Part shown: piece after piece, positions 1 to 10,850 of the stretch
Layout of the letters: every line of letters begins with the position of its first letter
How positions within the stretch are numbered: the first letter of the stretch is position 1
DNA from: Escallonia rubra
Taxonomy: Eukaryota; Streptophyta; Magnoliopsida; Escalloniales; Escalloniaceae
Reading direction: 5' to 3'
DNA length: 64,000 bases
Assembly: GCA_033065855.1 (NCBI GenBank)
Contig: JAVXUO010003142.1
Coordinates: 248,001 to 312,000, forward strand
The notes under the pieces: model-generated
The model's input: the letters and a program-made list of their open reading frames with translations, nothing else
What the model was told of the DNA's origin: nothing
Database searches by the model: none
Made by a program: the position numbers and the translations under genes

Positions 1-883
1 GACGGACACCCCGACACCCTCCGGACACCGCCCGACACCCTCCGGACACCGCCGATCGGTGTCGGGAATTTTTTATTTTTTTTTAATTTTCCGACACCGT
101 GTCGGACACTTCACCGAGGAGTGTCGGACACGGCGTGGAGCAGTGTCGGACCATTTGCTTCTCTTACCTCACGGCCGATTCCTTCTCCCTGACCTCACAG
201 GTGCTTCTCTTACCTCACGGCCGACTCGGAGCTGTCGCCGGAGCTCAATCGCCAACAGAACCAGTCGCCGGAGCTCAGTCACCAACAGATCCAGTCGCCG
301 AAGAAGCCGAGGCCGACAGATCCAGTCGCCTTCACCGTCGCCAGATACCGAAGCAGCTGTCGCCGTCGCCGTCGCCATCGCCGGAGCTCACTTGATCGTC
401 GCCGGAGGTCCTCCACCGCCGTCGCTGACCCACAGATCCTTCTTCCTCATCCCTTCTCCTTTTTCTTCTATTTCCCGTCGTTTCTTTCTCTGTGAAGTGT
501 GACAGAAGAAAGTCTCTCTTTCTTTCTTTCTTTTTATTCCGTCAATAGTCCTTTGACTCATTTCTTTCTTTCTTTCTTTTTATTTTTTCTCCCTCTGTTT
601 CTTGAATTAGTACTACTATTAAGTGAAGAAAGTCTCTCTTTATTTTTTGTTTTTTTTTTTCTTTTTACTTATTTAGTTATTTTATCCAGAACATTTTAGA
701 AATATTTTTTTGACTTAGTTATTATTTTAGATTGTGAAATATATTTGATATATATATAAAATAAAAATATATTAAAAAATAGCGGTGTCCTGCGGTGTCC
801 AAAATCTGATGTTTTGAAAATTGCGGTGTCCGGTGTCCCCGTCGGTGTCGGACACCGTGTCCGTGTCCGTGCTACCTAGGCCT
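1..883. mobile_element. DNA transposon end with GGACAC-rich subterminal repeats (hAT-like candidate)
   Basis: Both flanks of this segment carry dense GGACAC/GTGTCC motifs in opposite orientation: 1-120 and 783-880. The right flank ends in a sharp boundary, GTGTCCGTGCTACCTAG at about 863-880, whose reverse complement starts CTAGGTAGCACGGACACGG. That is the layout of terminal and subterminal repeats of a DNA element. The interior (130-480) is GC-rich with a repeated CAGTCGCCGGAGCTCA-type motif, then T-rich from 490 to 780 with repeated TTTCTTTCTTTCTTT and a duplicated GTGAAGAAAGTCTCTCTTT. The reading frames inside are low-complexity and I do not call them genes. The left end may lie outside the window. 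Superfamily assignment is a guess from the terminal motif. Confidence 0.4.
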
Positions 884-1336
884 AAACTAGTTGCTGCTTT
901 ATTTTTAGCGACGAATATGCAATAAAATGTGAATGTACTTTAAATAATGTGCAGCATTAACTGAGACCTTAGTTGCACAAAGCGGGGGCGGGTGCGGGGG
1001 CGGGGGAGCGTAAGCACCAAGAAGAATCTGAGGTTGGGAGCGGCTTGAATAAATAAATGCGTAAAGAGTATTATCATTTGTTTAGTATAGTTTACATAGT
1101 CAGTAACAACAGACAAGGAGGCTTTAAGGACTTGAAGGATGAGAGAAACAAGGAATTGAGTTGAAAAGGGCTTGATTTTCAGGTATTCTCTCACTGGTTC
1201 CATGCATCTCTATCCAGCTAACGGGATCGAGTTCCCATATTTGCTTGGGACGAGATCCCATGGAGCTCCTAACTTGGGATCGCAAAAGCGAGTTTTCGAG
1301 AGAGAAACGTCACCTTATTAGGAGTTTCCTGCAGCT

Positions 1337-1552
1337 AAGACTGAGACCCTGTGGGTCTAAAATATAAATATGCATTTGCATGTAAAATTTCATGCTTTGA
1401 AAAGCGTTTGGCCCATGTCAAATAAATGAGACCCTAGGGTATTAAATATAAATATGCATTTTATGGGGTGACATATCAAATGCTTTAAAACAAATGTGGC
1501 TTAAGCTGAAAAAACCAGACCCTTTGGGTCTTAAACATAATTATGCATAATC
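1337..1552. repeat. About 86-bp tandem repeat, three decayed units
   Basis: Three units begin with a GAGACCCT..GGGT motif followed by an AAATATAAATATGCAT-like stretch, at about 1340, 1428 and 1510. The third copy is partial. The flanking 884-1336 shows no gene I can support. Confidence 0.5.
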
Positions 1553-2711
1553 ATGGGGGGGGGAGAATACGGAATTCTCTAAAAGGAAGGAAAGCACCTG
1601 GTAATATCTACCCGTTCTTTTCTTTGACCGAAGGGTGGCAGTTGGCCCGACGAGGCGGCGGCGCAATGAGGGCGAGCGTCGTAGCCGGTGGCAACATGAG
1701 GAGGCGTCGGTCAGATCAGCGTGGAGCCTTTTGCCCTCATTGTGCAAGTCAGTATAGATTGGAGTTAGAGTTAGACGGTCGCCGGAGAGGCAGTGGTACA
1801 ATGGTGTGGCTGCGGCGCCGATCTGTTGCCTCGAGGTTGGCGCTGATGGCGGCACTGTTGTGGTGAGCAAGAGGCCGATAAAAAAGTCTATGTTGTGGCG
1901 CCTAGCTCCGCGTTGCTTGTCGCGGTGGAGTGGATCTAGAGTCGATCCGACCAACAGTGATGCAGATTTCGAAGCTGGTAGCGGCAAGACAGCGATGCAA
2001 CGGCGCCGATTAGTGCTATTGCTAGTCACGATGGTGGTGGGGCCGATGGGTACTGCCGCTCGTCGCGGTGGTGGCGTCTCTACGGCGCGGGTCTCATGGT
2101 GGCGCTGTCGTGGTGTCCTCTTCTCTTCTGTCTTGTTTATTTATTTATTTTTTTGGTCGTTGCTCTGGAAGTTGTACGGCGGTGGCTGTTTGTGACACTG
2201 GTGACCCCGGTGGCTTGATGGTTGTGCGGGCGTGGGGCTGCCATGTAGGTGCTGTTAATGGCGGTAGCACCGCTGCTGTTTAGGGTTTTGCCCATGAGGG
2301 CAGCAAGCGGAGGGGAGTTTGCCAACTGATGCGTTTAAGGGTCACGGTCACGGCACCGATTGGCGCAGATCTGGTTGTGGTTGTTGCGACTGTGCGGTGA
2401 CAATGGCTAAGCTGCTGTTGTTTGGTTGTCGGCGTACTTATGATCTCAAATTTTTTTCTTCGATGTGGTAATGGTACCCCCATGGTGGCTGTGTGGCCGT
2501 GAAGGCTGCTTTTGGCAGCTCTGCAGATGGCAGTAGTGGATGCAGACCTGTGTTTTTCCGTTCTCTTTTTTTCCTCAACTGTTTGACGATGGTAGGACCG
2601 TTTTGACGACGGCGGGCTGTCGGTGGCTTGGCTGCTGGCGGCAGCTTGTAATGAATGAATAATCTTGAGGTCAATCAGCTAGGCTGGTGGGTCCCACGGA
2701 TGGCACAAATC
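1553..2711 (-). mobile_element. Internal region of a minus-strand LTR element, non-coding or decayed
   Basis: On the minus strand a motif TTTGTGCCATCCGTGGGA (2692-2709) matches the primer-site neighbourhood typical of Tat-type Ty3/gypsy elements, and a near-relative occurs at 10144-10163. Downstream on the minus strand (toward low coordinates) is a GC-rich tract whose ORFs (for example 2438-2674) are arginine- and proline-rich without a recognisable domain. I infer the leader or gag start of a decayed element. Nothing here looks like an intact gene. Confidence 0.35.
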
Positions 2712-3570
2712 TGTTCCTGTTAAAAATATGCTCCGGGTATGCTCTGGAACCCTAGCCAAGAACAATGACCTGCAAGACAAAAAACGAGGGACTGCCGGGT
2801 GGGGTTCTCGGAGAAGAACTCTCCGATGCTTGAGTCAGAGCAAAGCTACACGGTAGAACTCTGAGAAAAGCAGGAAAAGACTGTGTGTCTGTGTGTGGTT
2901 GTTTGTGTACCTGGGGGTAGTCCCCTTTATATAGTTGTAGGTAGAAGACCCTTAGTAGGATTGGGCCGTGGGCCAGATCTGTTAGGATCCTTGAGGATCA
3001 TGTCACGATCCTTGAGGACTCTTTTAGAATCCTAATTCTTGATAAGATAATTATCAAACTTGTAGATTGACCCAGTTTGACTGGGAATGCCGGGTCCCCT
3101 CTAAATATTGGAGTTGAGTTATATCATAGAGTAAAAGAGAAATGGGTTGATCTGGGAGGATCTCAGTTATATTGATTGAAGACCTCTAGGAACAATGGTA
3201 GAGGAACTGAGAAGCAATTGTGGCATTTCGAGCAAGTTCGACTTTTACCATTGTGCACTGTTTTTCGAAAACAGGCATAAGTTTGTCATAGAGACTCGGA
3301 TTTAGGTGATCTATACACCATTGGAAAGATACCACGACATCATGGCAGTTCGGAGCGGCAAAATCAATAGCAAAGACCCTCGTAATTTACTGTCAAAGTT
3401 CGGTCAACCCTTTAACCAACTTTGATCGAACTGTTTGCCCATGTTTGGGTTGTTTTCTTGCGTTGGTTCAAGAGAAACACTTGATGCTTATCCAACAAAA
3501 AATCCATCCATGCAAGGGTTTGCACAAGTACCGCAATTTGGTCATATATGAAATTACCTCTCTAGCCTTG
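2712..3570 (-). mobile_element. LTR-like region of the same minus-strand element
   Basis: The minus strand holds a TATA-like CTATATAAAGGGG (about 2924-2936) some 200 bp before the primer-site-like motif, and the region ends next to that motif as a 5' LTR should. Plus-strand 2985-3040 repeats GGATCCTTGAGGA / GATCCTTGAGGACTC. The outer LTR boundary is not clear, and no second copy is in the window. No gene is seen in this stretch. Confidence 0.35.
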
Positions 3571-3625
3571 TTGTGGTGAATATCTAGACCGACCAGAGGG
3601 AGCCCGAGCAAATCTGCACAGCACA
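3571..3625 (-). repeat. Short LTR-end homology to the Tat element at 10169
   Basis: The stretch starting TGTGGTGAATATCTAGACCG resembles TGTGGTCGAAATCTGGACCG at 10168, and similarity runs on for about 50 bp. In both cases this would be the 3' terminus of a minus-strand LTR. After about 3625 the two copies diverge, so this is only a related fragment. Confidence 0.35.
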
Positions 3626-3645
3626 AACAAGACAAATCTGCATCG

Positions 3646-4000
3646 TGGTGACGAGCAGACAATAGGTATTCATCATAGCTCTTCTTGCCGGTCTGACGAG
3701 CAAATAATTAGGAACCCAAAGCAACTCATTTGCTCGATCTGACGAACAGAGAGATTAGAGTCCATCGCTGCTCTTCTACTCGATCTGACAAGCAGAGAAC
3801 TAGGAACCAAAAGGAGCTCGTCTGCTAGGTCCAACGAGTAGAGAGACAAGAGTCCATCGCAACTCTTATGCTCGGTCTGACGAGCAAAGAACTAGGAATC
3901 CAAAGGAGATCATCTGCTCAGTTTGACGAGCTGAGAGATAAGAGTCAATCGCAATTCTTCTGCTCCGTCTGACGAGCAGAGAACTAGGAATCCAAAGGAT
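3646..4000. repeat. 46-bp satellite with a 92-bp dimeric higher-order unit
   Basis: Units start with a TGCTCG..TCTGACGAGCAGAGA core, itself an imperfect dyad (TGCTCGTC / GACGAGCA). Two unit types alternate: one continues ATTAGAGTCCATCGC, the other ACTAGGAATCCAAAGGA. At least six consecutive units are present between 3690 and 3998. Confidence 0.65.
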
Positions 4001-4039
4001 TTACCAAACTTTCTCATGATCGAAAGGTCCACTCAGATT

Positions 4040-5535
4040 TACTGAGATTTCATTCAATGGGCACAAGAGTAATCTTTGCCCCCAGCATCGTTTATTGTGT
4101 ACAAGGAGATTCGTGGAGTCACGCCACGTGTCTACTACCCCAATGGTCATGTAATCCTAGCCGTTGGATGTTGACTCATCTCCTATATAAAGAGAACTCC
4201 CTTCATTTGTGCTCATACCATTTCATTCGAAGCGAAAGGGGAGTTGTTACACTTCAGAGATGTTGTGAGAGTTGGAAGATTCTTTAAGGGGGAGCAGCCG
4301 GAGAATACGGAGAGAGGCGGGGTTCTTGATACTTAGAATATCCCTCGCCACTACTCTTTTAAGTTTCAAGTAAGGCTCAAAACCCTCCAACTTCCTTACA
4401 ATCTTCTTTGTTTGATCCAAAACATGTCAACCGCCAATAGCGACTATGTTTCTGAGCTTAACGATAATGCTAGGAGCATTAGGGTAGAGAAAGGAAGGAC
4501 TTTCAGTCGTATGGTTTTAGAATAGGTACTACTGTGATAGCCTACATTAAGCCTTGTCAGCCTTCTGCAAAGGAGGTTTTGGCCGAGAAGGCTCACAATC
4601 AAAGCCCTTTTACGCACATACCCTTAGGATAAACTAAGCAGTGCAAGATCCCTAGGTATGTAAAGCTAAGGTTGCTGAATGATGGAGAGGCGGCAAACAC
4701 GTGCACCATAGACAAAATAGTTGTCTATGCAGATATTTTTTACAAATGTTTTAGGTACCAATCCACATGTTCTTTGCTAAAATGCTTAATAGGTACGACC
4801 TGGCACCCGGCCAGTTGTCTCCCCATGCTTGGCATTTCATCCAACCACAATTGGAAGGATCGATTTTTGTTTATCAAACTCCCTGAGGGTGTAGCATGTC
4901 TATTCCAAATAAGTGGAACCCATAGAGACAAGATCCTGTGATGCTCCGACATAAATGGACTTACACGAAACGGATTTGAAGCACATTGAACGGCTCAGAG
5001 TAGGTGAGCCCATAAATTAAAAACACTCATTAAGTAATGAACATCTTTGTGGAATTATTCAAGACTACGAAGGCTTGGATGAAGAGGAGGGCCAACATAA
5101 TCTTGGTAATTGTCTTTGCATATGTGGAGCTCATTCTTCGCCTTTTCACTTACTAACAACATTATTTGCAGAGAATATGACGTCCGGAGACCCTCAAGGC
5201 AGTGGAGGTAGCCTAGCCATCAAAAAGGACCAACCTCTATTAGCAGCGCCTGGGTTCGTGTTAGGGGAGGTCATACCAGACGACCTTCATGCAATCAGGA
5301 CTATGAGGTCCAAGACATTGATCTTGACGCCTTGGAGACAACACAGCCACCAAAGAGGTCAAGGCACGAGCGGGTTGTACTTGGTCTGGGAGCTGCTAAG
5401 GAGGTGCCCAAGGAGGGGCCAATGAAAGGCTGCCCTTCTTCATCTGCAAAGTCTGACACCCCCCAACGGCAAGATTGGAGTGTCGCGATCGATGAATCAG
5501 TTTTAAAGAGCGCTCAAACTGGGATGGTTTAGAGT
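4040..5535 (+). pseudogene. Decayed gypsy-type element with Transposase_28-like (gag-like) protein
   Basis: A TATA-type sequence (CCTATATAAAGAG at about 4190) precedes an ATG at 4425 whose frame reads MSTANSDYVSEL and stops near 4525. Downstream, broken frames between 4660 and 4930 contain a run resembling RYDLAPGQLSPHAWHFI, which fits the plant family Pfam calls 'Putative gypsy type transposon' (Transposase_28). Further frames at 5177-5530 (starting MTSGDPQGSGG and ending near GMV) look like the hydrophilic continuation. Several frameshifts and stops exist, so it is not functional. Family assignment is from recall of the conserved motif and is moderate. Confidence 0.4.
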
Positions 5536-5543
5536 ATGACCCC

Positions 5544-5846
5544 TCAGAGTATGACCCCATTGCCAGGGCCAAAAATGGGATGGTTCAGCACACCGCACAA
5601 GTAAGTGAAACCAAAGGTGTTGGTGCCTGTAAAGGATAGAGAAAAGCATTGACAAGTATCACATCGCTTGGTGTAGTCCAAGGTGTCTCGTTTCATAGTT
5701 GGCCAGTAGTACCTTTGACGGAGGACTTTGTGCGCGAGTACGCGCCCTCCTAGGTGTTGTCCGCAGATTTTTTCACATACCTCTCGAAGGGCATTTTTGC
5801 CTCGGAGGGTGTGAGGCAGCGAAGATATGGTAGCGTGAACGATCAT
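5544..5846 (-). pseudogene. Ty3/gypsy integrase N-terminal zinc-binding fragment
   Basis: The translated minus strand shows H..H then C..C spacing in a context ending RYYWPTM..D..DYTKRCDTCQ, the typical H2C2 integrase zinc-binding module of plant Ty3/gypsy elements. It follows the RNase H remnants of the same element. The frame leaves family similarity after the CDTCQ motif and ends at 5544, and no DDE core follows. It is a terminal fragment of a dead polyprotein. Confidence 0.7.
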
Positions 5847-6999
5847 TTGTAGAGAATGTCTTCTATGATTGCATATCTTACCAAACGGGTCACAATGCTC
5901 TTTTCTTGTCGGCAGGTAGGGTGTCGTGCTCGAGGCAGGTCCTGATCAGGTCGATCCACGAAGGCTCCTGTGCTATGTCCATCACTTCTTGCTCAATGAT
6001 GCTACGTTCTTGCAAGAGCTCCAGGTGGACGGTGCGGCCGAAGCCTGACGTGTCAAGCGAGGCTAGTCGCGATAGAGCGTCGGCTTACGCGTTATCATCC
6101 CTGCTGATTTGAGTGATGGCGAAACGCTTGAAAGCTTTGGCAAGCTCCTTGGCTTTATTGAGGTATTCTGCCGTTCGCGGGCTTCGTATTCTCCAAATAG
6201 TTACTTAGACGACGAGCTGGGAGTCACTGTTGGCCTGAAGGGACAAGATGCATTCCTACTATAAGGGCTTTGTATTCAGCTTCATTGTTTGAGGCTGGGA
6301 AGCCGAAGCAGAGGGCATACTCAATGGCAAGACAATTAGGCCTTTTGAGGATGAGCCCTGTTCCACTTCCACTGGCGTTGGAATATTCGTCCACGTATAG
6401 CCTTCATGTAAAGACTTCTTCTGTGGGATCATCGTTCTGCAGAGCTTTGTCTTCAACAGGGAAAGTGCACTCGACGATGAAGTCTACGGGGGCTTGGCCC
6501 TATAAAGAAGCGCGAGACTTGTACCGTATGTCAAACTCACCCAAGTTCTACGGACCATGCAACTATTCGTTGGATATATTAGGCTTGTGTAATATCTGAC
6601 GAAGGGGTTTATCCGTGAGCACGGTGATGGAATGCAATTGGAAGTATAGTTGAAGCTTGCATGCCGCGATCAGGATTCTGAAGGCGAGCTTTTCAGTACC
6701 CGGATAATGGAGCTTGGCTCCTTAAAGGACCTTGCTCACATAGTAGATGGGGAGCTGCATACTATCCTGCTCCCGAATGAGGACAGCGCCGACGGTGGAG
6801 TCAGCGATGGCTAGATAAAGAAGCAGCTCTTCTCCAATGAGCGACTGGGATAGGAGTACGGGCGAAGGGAGGTCGCCTTTTAAGGCGTCAAATGAGGTTT
6901 GACACTCGGATGTCCATTTAAAGCTCTTCGGTCCTGGTTTTGAAGAATGGCAAACATCTTTCGATCGACTTAGAGAGATATCAACTCAGGGCCACTATT

Positions 7000-7729
7000 C
7001 GTCCAGCCAATACTTGTACTTCCTTAAGATTGCATGGCATGACCATGTCTTGAATGGCCTTGACAGGATTAGCCTCAACACGTGGATGGGAGACCATCAA
7101 CCAAAGGAACTTGCCCGAAGAGACTCCAAAGGCACATCTAGCGGGTTGCGGCGCATGCGATACTTGCGTAAAAGCGCGAAGCAATCTTCTAGATCGGTTA
7201 TGTGATTTTTTGGGTCTGGACTTTTGACGAGCATTTCATTGACATGAACGTCCATGTTCTTCCCAACTAGCAGCTTGAATATCTTGTCGACTAATCTCTT
7301 ATACGTGGCTTCGGCGTTTTTAAGACCAAATGGCATAACTTTATAACAGAAGATCATCTTGGGGACATCGTCTTTGTGAATGTGGATCTAGTTGTATCCG
7401 TAGAAGGCGTCCATGAAGCTTAAGAGTTCATGTCCAGAAGTCGTGTCGATAAGGATATCGATGCGCGGGACGGGATAACTATCTTTGGGGCATGCCTTGT
7501 TGAGGTCGATGTAGATGCGCCATTTGCCGTTAGGTTTGGGCACCATCACGACGTTGGCCACCCAATCCAGATAGTCAATCTCTCGGATGAAATTGGCAAT
7601 CTCAGGTGAGCTTGTCGACTTCTTCTTGGCTTGTCGTTCGGGCAAAAAGGGGCGTTTCTTCTCCTTGACTAGTTTATGCTTGGGGTCGACCGCGAGGCGA
7701 ACGATCACAGCGGAATCTATGCCCAGCAT
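7000..7729 (-). pseudogene. Ty3/gypsy reverse transcriptase pseudogene
   Basis: Two broken frames cover most of the polymerase domain. The first (7729-7388) has VANVVMVPKPNGKWR, DLNKACPKDSYPVPRID and ELLSFMDAFYGYN. The second (7357-7097) has VMPFGLKNAEATYKRL. The catalytic Y-V-D-D box appears as H-V-N-E before MLVKS, so both active-site aspartates are lost. A stop at about 7388 separates the two frames. The domain is certain; activity is excluded. Confidence 0.8.
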
Positions 7730-8239
7730 GTCTGCTGGGCTCCATGGAAAGATGTTCGCTTTAAAGGAATCAGATCAGCTCATTGCGGAGGATTGGTTCC
7801 ATAGAGGAGCCAATGTGTAATTGCCGTCATTATTCCTTTCTTCCAATGGTATGGATACGTTCTTCTGCTGGTTTGGCGCGCTGCATCGTTCGTTCGTCCC
7901 TATGGTCTTTGATGGCCAAGGTTTTCTTTGCTTTTACAAGACGCTAGGTAGCACTTGCGTGCTAAAGTCTAATCACCTCTGACTATACCGTTGCTCCGTT
8001 GCTGTTCGACATGGGGAATTTCATTGCCAAATGAAGGGTTGAAGCCACAGCTTGCAATTTGTTGAGCCTTGTTCTTCCAAGAATCCCATTGTAAGAGGAC
8101 TTCACCTTGACTATGAGGAACTCAATTCTCTGGGTGGTTGGAGAGGGGCCACGCCAGCGACGACTGTGAGAAAGATAATGCCTTCCACTAGCACAGGTGC
8201 TCCCGTGAAACCATATAAGGGAGAGGAGATGGGTTTTAC

Positions 8240-9406
8240 TCAGTCCCTGGAGATCTTCATCTTCGAGAAGGTTTCGTCAAAGATGATGTCGGCTAAGCTG
8301 CAAGTGTCGACCAATGTGTTTGCCTGTGTATGCATCGATCTGTAAGGTGATGACAAGAGCGTCGTCATGCGGAAAAAGCACACCCTCAAGATCTGAGTCG
8401 TCAAAGCCGAGGGAGGTTTTGAGCCACTCGCAGGGCCTTGTGTAAGATTAAATTGACGAGCGTAGGCCTTGCGTGAGCAGTGAGATATCCCGCCAGAACT
8501 AGGTCCGTCAGAGATGGTGTTGATCACAAAAAGATCCCTCGGGGCAGCAGCTTCTTGCTTTTTCTGATTTCTGCCCTTGCGGTTTTCTTGGCGATCATTG
8601 GTCTTGACGAACTGTTTCAAATACCAATTGGAGATGAGATTCTCTATCTCGCGCAGGAGGAGTTTATAGTTTTCTGTCGTTTGACGGTGATCTTTGTGGC
8701 AGTGGTAATACAGCTGGGAATATATTTTCTCAGGTGGCATTCTCATCGATCTGGGCCACTTGACAATGTTTTGGCCTTCGATTTGGTGACGAATGTGCTC
8801 GCGGGAAGCGCTGAGGGTCGTGAAAGGCCCTGGATATGTCCTCCCAGGGCTCAAGATTCTAGTCACTCTCTCCTTTTCCGAACAGTGTAGGCCTCCTCCT
8901 GGTGCAATACCGAGTCTTCTTCAGCTCCTAGGTACTTTTCTACTTTGTCGAGGAGGTCGGTTATGTCCTCCGGAGATCGCTTGTTATGCAAGAATCTGAG
9001 CGACGAGCCTGGGCGAACACCTCTGGCCATAGCCACAAAGGTGACTCCGGAATCGAGGTTGTCGATCAGGAGCTTTTCCACTTCAAAGCGGGCATAGTAG
9101 GACTTCAACGACTCTTTGGGGCCTTGTACTATGCGGAAAAGGGCGGCCGAGTGTTTGCGTTGTACTCGACTCGTCAGGAAATTGTCCAGGAAAGACTCGG
9201 ATAGTTGAGCCCAACATCATATGGAACGGGGTGATATATGCTAAAACCACACATGGGGCTGCTCCTTTCAGAGTAAAAGGGAAGGCGCGACTGATTATCT
9301 GGTCGGGCACGAGATGCAGGTTCATGCTACCAGAGAAGCGGGCCAAGTGCTCGATGGGGTCATTGGTGCCAACATATGACTTGCAAGGAGGCATCTTGAA
9401 GTTCAC
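8240..9406 (-). pseudogene. Ty3/gypsy gag and protease-region pseudogene
   Basis: Minus-strand frames at 9406-9083 (motifs YVGTNDPIEHLARF and LVPDQIISRAFPFTLKGAA) and 9108-8863 (SYYARFEVEKLL) match the retrotransposon gag domain. The frame at 8866-8240 continues into the gag-protease linker, with a Tat-like CHYHCHKDH-type run (YYHCHKDHRQTTENY) and a GGISHCSRKAYARQ-like segment. Frameshifts break it at least twice. It lies directly upstream of the reverse transcriptase on the minus strand, as expected. Confidence 0.65.
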
Positions 9407-10167
9407 TGGGGTTGGAAAGAGTTTGATTTCTTCTGTGAGTTATCGTCCAACGGTGACTGGAGAAGTGATGTTTCGTTCCGAGCGGTTATCCCAAGTCCGT
9501 CGAGAGAAGTGTTGTCAGGCCGAGTAGCTCTCACCCAGCTTTCGCATGGAATTGTGGCGTTCATCGTCTGACGGCTCGTCATCGGCCTCGTTAGGATGCT
9601 TATCATACTCTTTGTGGTTATGTATTTGAAAGCCTTCGCGCCCGAGAGGGTACGTGAGACGTCTAAGAACGACTGCCTCTGGGCGGCGGTAATGCGTCGT
9701 GCCTTGGGGGCCCTTGGTGGAGAGTTCTTAGGCTGGGATCAGTGCTCGATAGAGGCCCGCAGTTGCTCAATAGACTTCTGCATAGCCTGAATTGTGGTGG
9801 GCAGATCTGGCTCGTCTGCCATGATCTGTGATGGGGCTGAAGTGTCTGCTACAGTGGTTACAGTTGTAGTGTGGCGTCTGAACGGATTGGTGAGCAAGCA
9901 GATTGTTTACGGAAAATGGGATTCTTTGTTGGAGCTGGTGTCTTGACCGGGGTGGTGGCGACACCTTTGCCATGATTCCTTATTGGAAAGCTAGCTGCAA
10001 CTGCGCGGGCCATGGCTTGAGAAGTTGAAGTAGAGGATGACTCTGAGGCAATCTGCCCATCATGGTTCACCGGCTGGTTTTGCTCACGAGGATCGGGGTG
10101 ATCGAGGGATTGCGCCATAAGATCTTTTGAGCTAGCTAATCGGTCCCGCAGATGGCACCAAAATGTT

Positions 10168-10850
10168 GTGGTCGAAATCTGGACCGAACAGGGGAGCTTG
10201 CGAGCAGATCCGAACAGCATAAACAAGACAACAATGACACACCAGAGGGGATTCCAGCAGAGAATCTCCAATGCCTATGTTCAAATCTGAAAGAGGGAGG
10301 TTTAATATATGAGTGGGGAACTTGTGAACATACCTTTAGCGCAAGTCAGACTTGTGTATATATGGAGAGGGAGAGACATGCTCTTCCATTAAAGGCAACT
10401 AGCTTCTCCTATTAGAGACTACTAACTATGACTATCCTGAAGGAGGAGGCACGGATAAGGGAGGATGCTTATTATATTAATGGGAAAGAAGCAAGATCGG
10501 GTCAGAAGTTGATCCAAATAGTAGTAAGAGCCCATAAGTGGTCCCTACATGACACTTGTCTCGCAAGGGAAGGGTGTATATTTTCCCATATCAAGCCTTA
10601 ACATGGATTAGGTTGTAAGAGTACCCGAATGCTATAAAAGGGACTCTATATGTTGTTTTTAGTAGTGTGTTGAAAGCAATAAAATTTGAGTACGAAGAAG
10701 TTCTTCCACTCAAAACTTGTTATCGTATGTTAATACTTCGTGATTTTTATCACTACTAAAGTCCGCAAATCCGATTCTAGCGAATTAGAGAGATCGATTT
10801 CTCTTCCTCAATTAGTATTAAGGGTAAATAAATTAGGAAATTTCTTAAAA
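10168..10850 (-). mobile_element. 5' LTR-like region of the Tat element
   Basis: This lies outside the primer-site-like motif and starts, in plus orientation, with TGTGGTCGAAAT, the complement of an LTR terminus. A minus-strand TATA-like run (CCATATATACACAAG) lies near 10355. Confusingly, a plus-strand promoter-like run (CTATAAAAGGGACTC at 10630) and an AATAAAA signal (about 10678) sit in the outer half, so a second LTR of opposite orientation may be fused here. The outer boundary is not resolved. Confidence 0.35.

Larger units (their letters stand above)
5544..10170 (-). mobile_element. Degenerate Tat-lineage Ty3/gypsy retrotransposon, minus strand
   Basis: Reading the minus strand from 10170 downward gives the order gag (9400-8240), reverse transcriptase (7730-7000), RNase H-like fragments (6900-6260) and an integrase zinc-binding segment (5846-5560). 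This is the gag-RT-RH-INT order of Ty3/gypsy. The start of the internal region has the primer-site-like motif TTTTGGTGCCATCTGCGGGA (10144-10163) next to an LTR-like end. A second RNase H-like stretch near 6456-6259 suggests the Tat/Ogre group, which carries an extra archaeal-type RNase H. The integrase catalytic core is missing: sequence left of 5540 belongs to a different, plus-strand element. All frames are broken. Confidence 0.7.

Noticed and set aside
1541-2483. Overlapping frames of 60-160 codons in GGTGG/CCACC-rich DNA
   Set aside because: No conserved domain, no splice pattern and position inside LTR-element debris. Treated as non-coding.
4040-4430. Possible endogenous pararetrovirus promoter-like segment
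   Set aside because: There is a TATA box and CT-rich leader, but no viral protein follows. The next frame fits a gypsy-type element better.
10630-10690. Plus-strand TATA-like and AATAAA signals as a host gene promoter or end
   Set aside because: No gene follows or precedes on that strand. They are more likely LTR signals.
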